Positions 8,362 to 14,386 of a DNA stretch of 14,812 nt are shown here, piece by piece. The position numbers and the translations under genes are program-made. Location of the stretch: positions 1 through 14,812 of the forward strand of contig JAHHSZ010000044.1 of assembly GCA_020024915.1 (NCBI GenBank), given 5' to 3'. The stretch comes from Fusobacterium sp. GTDB taxonomy: Bacteria > Fusobacteriota > Fusobacteriia > Fusobacteriales > Fusobacteriaceae. Within the stretch, counting starts at the first letter, position 1. Every line of letters starts with the position of its first letter. The notes beneath the pieces are model-generated. The model was not told where the DNA came from. It saw only the letters and a list, made by a program, of their open reading frames with translations, and ran no database searches.

Positions 8362-8982
8362 CTAATCTCTTTCACATATTCCATAAAGTATTATGTCAAT
8401 CCATTTTTCTGCTGTCTTTTCATACTCCAAAGAGATATCATTTCCTTCCTCTAAATTCTCCATTTTCTTATGAAATTTCTCATTTAACATATTTTGTACT
8501 ACATCTAGTAAAAATATTATCTCCTCTGATTTCAATCCATATCTTATCTTAATTTTTTGTAAAATCTTCATTGAGAAATTATAATTTAGTTCATCCAAAC
8601 TGTTTGTTATTCTCTTGATCTCTTTCTCTAAATGCTTAGGCATTCTCAACAAAGTATTAAAAAATATCCTCTTTAACATTGGATTCTCTCTAAAAAAATT
8701 GTATCTAATCTCAAAAAAGCTTTTTATCTCCTCTTTCCAGTTGTCACTTGAAATTAAATTATCTTTATAATAGCTCATCATTACATCATAGCAATATCTA
8801 ATACATAGAAGATAAAGTTCATCTTTATCTTTAAAATGATGATACATCACTCCCTTCGATATATTACCTTCACTGCAAATTCTATTTATTGATGATTTTT
8901 CATAGCTATAGTTGGCAAATTCATTTAGAGCTATTTGAAATATTTTAAATCTCACTATCATACTTTTATTTTTTTGCATCAT
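8362..8982 (-). CDS. TetR/AcrR-family transcriptional regulator
   Basis: A 206-residue protein of typical TetR length. Seen: the N-terminal helix-turn-helix domain (about 9-60), including INRICSEGNISKGVMYHHFKDKDELY, where ISKGVMYHHF is the recognition helix region. The remaining all-helical part would be the ligand-binding and dimerisation domain. Start: tandem ATGs at 8982 and 8979. AGAGG lies 3 bases from the first and 6 from the second, so the second may be used; a stronger AGGGGGAG lies further upstream. It is transcribed towards the efflux operon, with 88 bases between the genes. Known: such regulators usually repress adjacent pumps and themselves and are released by a ligand. Inferred: it binds O1 and O2. 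The ligand is unknown; fatty acids are a reasonable guess given the divergent phospholipase. Confidence 0.9.
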   Translation of the reverse strand: MMQKNKSMIVRFKIFQIALNEFANYSYEKSSINRICSEGNISKGVMYHHFKDKDELYLLCIRYCYDVMMSYYKDNLISSDNWKEEIKSFFEIRYNFFRENPMLKRIFFNTLLRMPKHLEKEIKRITNSLDELNYNFSMKILQKIKIRYGLKSEEIIFLLDVVQNMLNEKFHKKMENLEEGNDISLEYEKTAEKWIDIILYGICERD

Positions 8983-9008
8983 TATCCTCTAATCTCCCCC
9001 TTAAAAAA

Positions 9009-9024
9009 TAGACTTATTAGTTTA
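9009..9024. promoter_or_regulatory. Putative TetR-family operator O2 (tetR / phospholipase intergenic)
   Basis: Imperfect inverted repeat TAGACTT-AT-TAGTTTA, identical to O1 at 13 of 16 positions, including the whole left arm. It lies 27 bases upstream of the tetR start and 13 bases upstream of the TATAAT of the divergent phospholipase promoter, overlapping where its -35 would be. One bound dimer could therefore affect both directions. The poorer right arm suggests weaker binding than at O1. Confidence 0.6.
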
Positions 9025-9033
9025 ATCTTATCA

Positions 9034-9059
9034 TGATATAATATTAACATATTTATAAT
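9034..9059 (+). promoter_or_regulatory. Candidate promoter(s) of the phospholipase gene
   Basis: An extended -10, TGATATAAT (9034-9042), would start transcription near 9049, leaving a 50-base leader. The -35 position (9014-9019, TTATTA) is poor and falls inside O2. A second TATAAT at 9054-9059 has no recognisable -35. The first is preferred because of the TGn extension. Confidence 0.5.
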
Positions 9060-9098
9060 ATTTTCTCCACTATATTTTACTTTTTAGGAGGGTATTTT

Positions 9099-11393
9099 AT
9101 GATTTATAAAATTTTATTATTTCTCTTTCTATCTTTGTCAATTTTTTCTCAAGACTATCAAAGTAAAGCTCAAAGAATGGAAGCTATTGATAAAGAGATT
9201 GAGTTGCTTATGCTAAAAAAAGAAAGTTTAGAAAACTTGAAAGCAAAAATTTATAATAGCAATTCTGATGGAATCACTACTGGTAATTTTAATTCCTCTC
9301 GCCCTAAGATCGCTCTTGTTTTAAGTGGAGGTGGAGCAAAGGGGGCTGCTCATATTGGTGTTTTAAAAGTATTGGAAGAGTATCAAATTCCTATTGACTT
9401 CATTGTAGGGACTAGTGCTGGTAGTATTATTGGAGCTATGTACTCTGTTGGTTATTCTCCAGAAGAGATTGAAAAAATCATTCTTCAAATGAACTTTCTA
9501 GCTCTTATGAACAACAATAAAGATCGTACTTTAAGAAATATTGAAGATAAATTTGCTAGTGAAAAATATCCATTTAAAGTGAGTATCGATAAGGATATGA
9601 ATCTATCTCTTCCTATGGGATTTTTAAATGGTGAATATATATATCTTCAACTTAAATATATTTTTAATAGAGCTGAAAATATAAATAATTTTGATGATTT
9701 ACCTATTCCATATAGAGCTATTACTACAAATTTAAACACTGGTGAAGAAACTGTATTAAAAGATGGAGATCTGGCTCTTGCTACATTTAAAAGTATGGCT
9801 ATTCCTAGCTTTTTAGAGCCTGTACAAGATGGTGATAACTACTATATTGATGGTGGAGTTACCAATAATATTCCTGTTGATGTGGCTATAAATATGGGAG
9901 CTGATATTGTTATCACTGTAGATATTAGTGCTGATCCTACTAATATCAAGAAAAATTCAAATGTTGTAGCAGTTTTGGACAAGGTTGCTACTTATCAAGG
10001 AAATAAAAACATAGAGTTTCAAAAAAAAATATCTGATATACTCATTACCCCAAAAGTTAAAGATCACAATACTGTTGATTTTTCAGATTTAGAAAAATTA
10101 GTTAATGAGGGAAAAACTTCAGCTTTAGAGGTTGATTATTTACTTAAAAATTTATCCTATAAAAATGAATTTTTGAAACAAAAATTAAAAATGCTAAAGG
10201 ATAATACTTTAAAAATAACTGATATAAAGTTAATTGGTAATTCTATTCTTACCAAGGAAAAAGTCAGAAAATTGTCTCCTAAAGTTAAAAATAATATATA
10301 TACAAAAGCTGATCTACAACTTTGGGCTAAAAAAGTATACTCCATCCCTTATATCGAAAAACTTTACTATAAAATTAATGATTCCAACATAACGTTTATT
10401 GTAAAAGAAAAGGATAATATTAATATAAGTGCGTCACTTAACTATGTATCTGATTATGGTGCTGCCGTGAAGATAGCTACCACTGTTCCAAATTTTGGTG
10501 TTTGGACTAGAAACTATAGTCTTGCTGCTGAAATTTCAAAATATCCAAAAATAACAGTAAATACACTCTCTTTCTATGAAATGGGAGATTTTAAGATCTT
10601 AGGATCTTTTGATATGGGCTACAAAACTTCTCCTTACTTTATATATAATAAAGGAAAAAAAGTTTCAACTTATAAAACAGGTATCTTTTCTACTGAATTT
10701 TCTTTGGGGACTACCTTCTCTAATAGCCTTGTTTCTGGAGTTAAATTTGGATATGAAAATCATAACTCTTCACATTATGAAGGAGATTCAGACTACTTAG
10801 ATTTCCAAGGTAAAAATCACTTTGGATATATGAAACCCTTTATTTATTTTGATACATTAAATAATAAAACTTTTCCTTCTAGTGGTGCAGCGTTACTACT
10901 ACAGACTTTTGTAGGAAAAGAACTTAAAAAGAACAATGATTACAATGGTTTCTCTGGTAAACTCTCTTTAAATTATCCTTTAGTTAATAGATTTTCTATT
11001 TCATTAGGAACAAATTTTGGAAAAATCTCTGGAGATCATATTGAGAATAGCAAATTATTTAGAATTGGTGGAAGTAAAAACAGTGAGATCAGCCAAAGCT
11101 TTATAGGACTACCTATAATGGGAAAATATGCTGATGAGTTCTATATCGCTTCCTTAGGTACAAAATTTAATTTGAGTGAGACTCTTTATTTTTTGACAAA
11201 ATTTAATGTTTTAACATACTCAAATTCAAATTTAAGTTTTCAAAATTCAACTAAGGTTTTTGAAAATAGAGAGTATGGATATGGTACTGGAATTGGTTGG
11301 GATACTTTTTTAGGCCCTATGACTTTTATGATTTCAAACAATATAGAAGACTCTTCTCCTCTATTCGAAATTTATTTAGGTCATACATTTTAA
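9099..11393 (+). CDS. fplA: Type Vd autotransporter phospholipase, FplA-like patatin
   Basis: A 764-residue surface phospholipase. Seen: signal peptide (1-17); a short charged, probably coiled-coil stretch (19-55); a patatin domain (about 70-350) with oxyanion motif SGGGAKGA (76-83), nucleophile motif GTSAG with S106, and DGG with D251 as the catalytic dyad; a POTRA-like domain (about 370-440, TDIKLIGNSILTKEKV); and a C-terminal beta-barrel (about 441-764) ending in LGHTF, an aromatic outer-membrane signal. Known: in Fusobacterium nucleatum FplA the dyad is S98/D243, the same 145-residue spacing as here, and it has phospholipase A1 activity with host and bacterial lipids as possible substrates. 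The ATG at 9099 follows AGGAGGG. It is divergent from tetR and monocistronic or followed by exbB after a hairpin. Whether the passenger is released by proteolysis cannot be judged. Confidence 0.92.
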   Translation: MIYKILLFLFLSLSIFSQDYQSKAQRMEAIDKEIELLMLKKESLENLKAKIYNSNSDGITTGNFNSSRPKIALVLSGGGAKGAAHIGVLKVLEEYQIPIDFIVGTSAGSIIGAMYSVGYSPEEIEKIILQMNFLALMNNNKDRTLRNIEDKFASEKYPFKVSIDKDMNLSLPMGFLNGEYIYLQLKYIFNRAENINNFDDLPIPYRAITTNLNTGEETVLKDGDLALATFKSMAIPSFLEPVQDGDNYYIDGGVTNNIPVDVAINMGADIVITVDISADPTNIKKNSNVVAVLDKVATYQGNKNIEFQKKISDILITPKVKDHNTVDFSDLEKLVNEGKTSALEVDYLLKNLSYKNEFLKQKLKMLKDNTLKITDIKLIGNSILTKEKVRKLSPKVKNNIYTKADLQLWAKKVYSIPYIEKLYYKINDSNITFIVKEKDNINISASLNYVSDYGAAVKIATTVPNFGVWTRNYSLAAEISKYPKITVNTLSFYEMGDFKILGSFDMGYKTSPYFIYNKGKKVSTYKTGIFSTEFSLGTTFSNSLVSGVKFGYENHNSSHYEGDSDYLDFQGKNHFGYMKPFIYFDTLNNKTFPSSGAALLLQTFVGKELKKNNDYNGFSGKLSLNYPLVNRFSISLGTNFGKISGDHIENSKLFRIGGSKNSEISQSFIGLPIMGKYADEFYIASLGTKFNLSETLYFLTKFNVLTYSNSNLSFQNSTKVFENREYGYGTGIGWDTFLGPMTFMISNNIEDSSPLFEIYLGHTF

Positions 11394-11432
11394 TTTGCCA
11401 TACAAAATATATACGCAATAAAATTTTTGAAC

Positions 11433-11461
11433 TTGACTTTTTTTTGATTTAATAGTATTAT
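11433..11461 (+). promoter_or_regulatory. Promoter of exbB-exbD-tonB
   Basis: TTGACT (11433-11438), 17-base spacer, TATTAT (11456-11461). Transcription would begin near 11468, exactly at the base of the hairpin at 11466-11495, and the leader to exbB would be about 95 bases. No site resembling a classical Fur box is visible around it. Confidence 0.6.
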
Positions 11462-11465
11462 TTGT

Positions 11466-11501
11466 TAGGGTACCATTTTAAACTGTGGTATCCTACATTT
11501 T
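11466..11501 (+). terminator. Hairpin with T-run between fplA and exbB (terminator or leader element)
   Basis: Inverted repeat of 10 bp with one G-U pair: TAGGGTACCA (11466-11475), a 10-base loop, then TGGTATCCTA (11486-11495), followed by CATTTTTAT. By form it is an intrinsic terminator and could end the fplA transcript. However, the best exbB promoter lies just upstream, so the hairpin would sit at the 5' end of the exbB mRNA, as an attenuator or stabilising 5' stem. Alternatively it is a protein-binding palindrome and a weaker promoter downstream (TATAAA, 11502-11507) drives exbB. Confidence 0.55.
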
Positions 11502-11562
11502 TATAAAATTAATTTGAAAAACAAATTTTTAGTTGTATATATTTTAAGGAGGACAATTTGTT

Positions 11563-12174
11563 ATGATGTACTATTTAAATGCTGGTGGACCATTGATGTG
11601 GGTGCTATTTTCTATGTCAATTGTTGCATTAACTATTATTTTAGAAAGATTATTTTTCTTTTTTCGTAGAGAAAAAATTAAGAATAAAAACTTTATAAAC
11701 GAGATTATAACTGCTGTTGGATCTGATGATATGTGTTGTGCTATTAACCTTTGTGATGGAGAGAAAAACTCTATTGGATGTACAGTTAAATCTTTCCTTT
11801 GTCGTTGTGATAGAGAGGGGGATTTCCATCATTTCGACCAATTAGTTAAAGAGATATGTATTGATCAAATTGGATATTTAGAAAAAAGATTATATCTTCT
11901 TGGTATAATTGGTTATATAGCTCCAATGATTGGATTACTTGGAACAGTTACAGGTATGATTGAGGCTTTTAGAAACCTTGCTACATTTGGTGCTGGAGAT
12001 CCTACTCTTGTTGCTGCTGGAATCTCTAAAGCTCTAATCACCACTGCTGGTGGATTATCAATAGCTATTCCTACAATTATCGCATACAATCTTTTTAACA
12101 AAAAAATTGAAGAAATTGAAGTAAGTATTGATAAAGTGACAACTAATCTTATTAATATTTTGAGAAAGAGGTAA
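11563..12174 (+). CDS. exbB: ExbB/TolQ-type proton channel protein
   Basis: A 203-residue inner-membrane protein of MotA/TolQ/ExbB type. Seen: TM1 at about 10-33, a cytoplasmic loop to about 108, TM2 at about 111-133 with the family signature IAPMIGLLGTVTGMIEAF, and TM3 at about 150-178 with ISKALITTAGGLSIAIP. Known: ExbB forms a pentamer around ExbD and uses the proton gradient to energise TonB. ATGATG at 11563/11566 gives two possible starts; AAGGAGGA (11546-11553) sits 9 bases from the first. Odd: seven cysteines (58, 59, 64, 73, 80, 82, 99) fall in the cytoplasmic loop. First gene of the operon; ExbB is preferred to TolQ because exbD and a TonB-like gene follow and no TolA, TolB or Pal is present. 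Confidence 0.9.
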   Translation: MMYYLNAGGPLMWVLFSMSIVALTIILERLFFFFRREKIKNKNFINEIITAVGSDDMCCAINLCDGEKNSIGCTVKSFLCRCDREGDFHHFDQLVKEICIDQIGYLEKRLYLLGIIGYIAPMIGLLGTVTGMIEAFRNLATFGAGDPTLVAAGISKALITTAGGLSIAIPTIIAYNLFNKKIEEIEVSIDKVTTNLINILRKR

Positions 12175-12177
12175 AAA

Positions 12178-12570
12178 ATGGGAAAATTTAGAAAAAAAAG
12201 ACCTATTATGGCATTAGATTTGACTCCACTTATTGATGTCGTATTTTTGCTTATAATTTTCTTTATGGTTTCTACTACTTTTAATAAATATGGAAATATA
12301 GATATTGAGCTCCCTTCAGCCAATGTTGAAACTCCTAATCAAGACAACAAGAGTATTGAAATTATTATAGACAAAGATGGTAAATACTTTATCAGTAAAG
12401 ATGGACAGTCTGAACCTGTTGAACTTGAAAACTTAAATATACTTTTAAATGGAGTAAATGAAGTAACAATTTCAGGAGATAAGGAACTAAAATATCAGGT
12501 TATTATGGATGTAGTTTCTAAAGTTAAAAATGCTGGTGTAGAGAATCTAGGAATAAATTTTTATGAATAA
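12178..12570 (+). CDS. exbD: ExbD/TolR-type protein
   Basis: A 130-residue protein. Seen: a short basic cytoplasmic N-terminus (MGKFRKKRP), one TM helix (about 15-34) with the signature LTPLIDVVFLLIIFFMV in which D20 is the essential protonatable aspartate, and a periplasmic domain to the end (VISKVKNAG-type helix near 110-125). Known: an ExbD dimer sits in the ExbB pentamer pore, and its Asp carries protons. The ATG is 3 bases after the exbB stop, with AGAGG in the end of exbB. Its stop codon overlaps the start of tonB by 8 bases, so the three genes are translationally linked. Confidence 0.92.
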   Translation: MGKFRKKRPIMALDLTPLIDVVFLLIIFFMVSTTFNKYGNIDIELPSANVETPNQDNKSIEIIIDKDGKYFISKDGQSEPVELENLNILLNGVNEVTISGDKELKYQVIMDVVSKVKNAGVENLGINFYE

Positions 12571-13294
12571 AAAAGATAATATTCTTTACTTTTTTATTAT
12601 TGCTCTTTTAATACATATGACTCTTTTCATAGTACATGAAAGAGGAGTAAAGGGTGATGCCCCTGTATCATTAAAGACGAATGTAGCTCCTATCTCAGTA
12701 AAGGTAAAGAGTCCTGTAAAAAAAGAGAGTCAAAAAGCTGTTACTCCAACTCCACCAAAGGAGGAGAAAAAGCCAGAACCTCCTAAAATTGAAACTCCTA
12801 AAAAAGAAATTGTTAAACCTGATGTTAAAAGCAAAATAAAAGATAAGAAAAAGAAAATTGAAAAAATAGAAAAAAAACAAATTGAAAAAGTTGAAAAAAT
12901 TAAAGAGGAGAAGATTGAAGCTACTAAAAATACAGCTTTAAATGAAACTGAAGAGATTTTAGCAAGTGGAAACTTTTCTATTGGTAAAGATGGTATCTTC
13001 ACTGCCTCGTCTTCTGACGGAATAGAGTACAAGATACTTAAACAAGTTGAGCCAGATTATCCAATCCAAGCTGAAAAAATAAGATATAGAAAAAAAGTTA
13101 TTGTTTCAGCTAGATTCTTAGTTGGACTTAATGGAGAAGTAGAAAAAATTGAGATCACACAATCACATAAAAAATTTGGTTTTGATAGTGAAGTGGAAAA
13201 AGCATTGAAACACTGGAAATTCCACCCTATCTTCTATAAGAATAAAAATATTAAGGTATATTTCTCTAAAGATTTTATTTTTGAACCAAAGTAA
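12563..13294 (+). CDS. tonB: TonB-family energy transducer
   Basis: A 243-residue protein. Seen: a single N-terminal TM anchor (about 8-25) carrying H18 in ALLIHMTLF, the position of the TM histidine known to matter in TonB; a long periplasmic linker (about 43-125) rich in Pro, Lys and Glu, first PxP-like then strongly K/E-rich and probably helical; and a C-terminal TonB domain (about 160-240) with VEPDYPIQAEKIRYRKKVIV, LNGEVEKIEI and EVEKALKHWKFHPI. Known: TonB spans the periplasm and transmits ExbBD energy to outer-membrane receptors by their TonB box. The start overlaps the exbD end. It lacks the conserved region of TolA, so TonB is favoured. No receptor gene is in the window, so the partner transporters are encoded elsewhere. 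Confidence 0.9.
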   Translation: MNKKDNILYFFIIALLIHMTLFIVHERGVKGDAPVSLKTNVAPISVKVKSPVKKESQKAVTPTPPKEEKKPEPPKIETPKKEIVKPDVKSKIKDKKKKIEKIEKKQIEKVEKIKEEKIEATKNTALNETEEILASGNFSIGKDGIFTASSSDGIEYKILKQVEPDYPIQAEKIRYRKKVIVSARFLVGLNGEVEKIEITQSHKKFGFDSEVEKALKHWKFHPIFYKNKNIKVYFSKDFIFEPK

Positions 13295-13300
13295 AAAATC

Positions 13301-13333
13301 AAAGGTTATTATAATTTTATAGTAACCTTTTTT
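13301..13333 (+). terminator. Terminator of exbB-exbD-tonB
   Basis: Seven bases past the tonB stop: arms AAAGGTTATTATA (13301-13313) and TATAGTAACCTTT (13318-13330), 13 bp with one G-U pair and a 4-base loop, followed by further T residues. A textbook intrinsic terminator; the A-rich left flank could make it work in both directions. Confidence 0.88.
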
Positions 13334-13364
13334 ATATAATTAGCAAGGAAATTTTATTTTTTTG

Positions 13365-13373
13365 TGGTAAAAT
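13365..13373 (+). promoter_or_regulatory. Promoter (extended -10) of the sugar kinase
   Basis: TGGTAAAAT gives a TGn-extended -10 (TAAAAT at 13368-13373); no convincing -35 is seen 17 bases upstream. Transcription would start near 13380, between the terminator of the tonB operon and the AAGGAGGA ribosome binding site (13393-13400). It also shows that an upstream GTG (13364) cannot be the start codon of the kinase. Confidence 0.5.
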
Positions 13374-13408
13374 ATAGTATAGAGAATTTGTTAAGGAGGA
13401 AGATTTTT

Positions 13409-14290
13409 ATGAAATTTGGTGCTATTGATGCAGGTGGAAAAAGATTTATTTGTGGTATTACAGATGAAAATGGAAATACACTTGAAAAAACTAGTTTTTT
13501 AACTGAAACACCAGACAAAACAATCCCTTTAGTATTGGACTTTTTTAAGGATAAAGGGATTTCTGCTTTAGGTATTGGTTGCTTTGGTCCTTTGGATTTG
13601 AATCCTGAGTCTGAAACTTATGGATTTATAACATCTTCTCCAAAAGAACCTTGGAGAAATTACAATATTGTCGGAACTTTTAAAGAGAAACTCGGAATAC
13701 CTATTTTTTTAGATACCAATATAAATGCTGGTTTACTTGGAGAGATTACTTGGGGAGCTGCCAAAAATGTTAAAAATGCAATATACCTTACTATTGGTAA
13801 TGGTATTGGTGGGGCTGCTATTATTGAAAATAAACTTATACATGGACTTATACACCCTGAGATGGGACATATTTTTGTAAATAGACATCCTAGAGATAAG
13901 TTTACAGGTAACTGTCCTTTCCATGGCGGAAACTGTTTGGAAGGTATGGCTTCTGGTCCTGCTATTGAAAAGAGATGGAGTCTTCCACTTGACAAATTAT
14001 CCTCTGATCACCCAGCTTGGCATTTAGAAGCTTACTATATCGCCCATGCAATAGTTAACTATATCTTAGTTCTATCACCTGAAAAAATCATTTTAGGTGG
14101 AGATGTAATGAAGCATAAACAATTATTCCCTATAATTAGAAAATCTGTTATAAATCTTTTAAATGGATATTTGCAGAATAAATTTATCTTCAGTGATATC
14201 AAAAACTATATTGTTCCCCCAGATTTAGGAGAGAACTCTGGATTTTTTGGAGCTGCTACTCTATGTATTAAAAATTTTAAGCAGAAATAA
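13409..14290 (+). CDS. ROK-family sugar kinase, probable fructokinase
   Basis: A 293-residue kinase. Seen: N-terminal ATP-binding motif GAIDAGGKRFICGI (4-17); LGIGCFGPLDL (54-64); catalytic aspartate D102 in LDTNINA; the glycine-rich LTIGNGIGGAAI (127-138); and a zinc site of H154, C169, H172 and C176 in GH...CPFHGGNCLEGMASGPAIEKRW. The CxxH form and GPAIEKRW are features of bacterial fructokinases (ScrK/GmuE-like) rather than glucokinases or NagC-type regulators. Known: such enzymes phosphorylate fructose with ATP. No DNA-binding domain precedes the kinase fold. Start: the ATG at 13409 follows AAGGAGGA 8 bases ahead; a GTG 15 codons upstream lies in the promoter. The gene is convergent with a PTS IID gene, consistent with a sugar-use locus. 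Mannose or another hexose cannot be excluded as substrate. Confidence 0.86.
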   Translation: MKFGAIDAGGKRFICGITDENGNTLEKTSFLTETPDKTIPLVLDFFKDKGISALGIGCFGPLDLNPESETYGFITSSPKEPWRNYNIVGTFKEKLGIPIFLDTNINAGLLGEITWGAAKNVKNAIYLTIGNGIGGAAIIENKLIHGLIHPEMGHIFVNRHPRDKFTGNCPFHGGNCLEGMASGPAIEKRWSLPLDKLSSDHPAWHLEAYYIAHAIVNYILVLSPEKIILGGDVMKHKQLFPIIRKSVINLLNGYLQNKFIFSDIKNYIVPPDLGENSGFFGAATLCIKNFKQK

Positions 14291-14293
14291 TAG

Positions 14294-14372
14294 ATATAAA
14301 AAAGGAAAAAAATTACCACAATGAACATTGCACAAGCACTAGCCATTAAAAATAATTTTTTTCCTTTTATAT
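14294..14372. terminator. Long-loop inverted repeat between convergent genes (candidate bidirectional terminator)
   Basis: A perfect 16-bp stem (AAAAGGAAAAAAATTA at 14300-14315 with its complement at 14353-14368) can be extended by ATAT/ATAT if two As are bulged. A-rich and T-rich arms at opposite ends fit termination in both directions, since the kinase (plus) and PTS IID (minus) converge here. The 37-base loop is unusually large and holds a small CAATG-AA-CATTG hairpin (14319-14330). Confidence 0.55.
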
Positions 14373-14386
14373 TTTAACTATCTACT

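Noticed and set aside
11514..11543. TTGAAA-N18-TATATT as the exbB promoter
   Set aside because: Transcription would start inside the exbB ribosome binding site (11546-11553), leaving no usable leader.
11394..11562. Fur box upstream of exbB
   Set aside because: No stretch resembling the GATAATGATAATCATTATC-type consensus was found; the only palindrome there has an unrelated sequence.
12695..13032. Minus-strand reading frames opposite tonB, and other overlapping frames opposite cas8, RND, fplA, exbB and the kinase
   Set aside because: They are antisense to clear genes, lack ribosome binding sites and give low-complexity peptides (for example long Phe/Ser runs opposite Lys/Glu codons).
13364..13408. 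GTG start extending the sugar kinase by 15 residues
   Set aside because: The GTG lies inside the extended -10 element, upstream of the likely transcript start, whereas the ATG at 13409 has AAGGAGGA and begins the conserved ROK motif.
14276..14373. Small hydrophobic reading frames in the stem-loop (plus ATG at 14321, minus ATG at 14346)
   Set aside because: The nearest purine-rich site is too far (about 14-16 bases), the codons are mostly the A/T arms of the inverted repeat, and the minus frame runs into the kinase gene.
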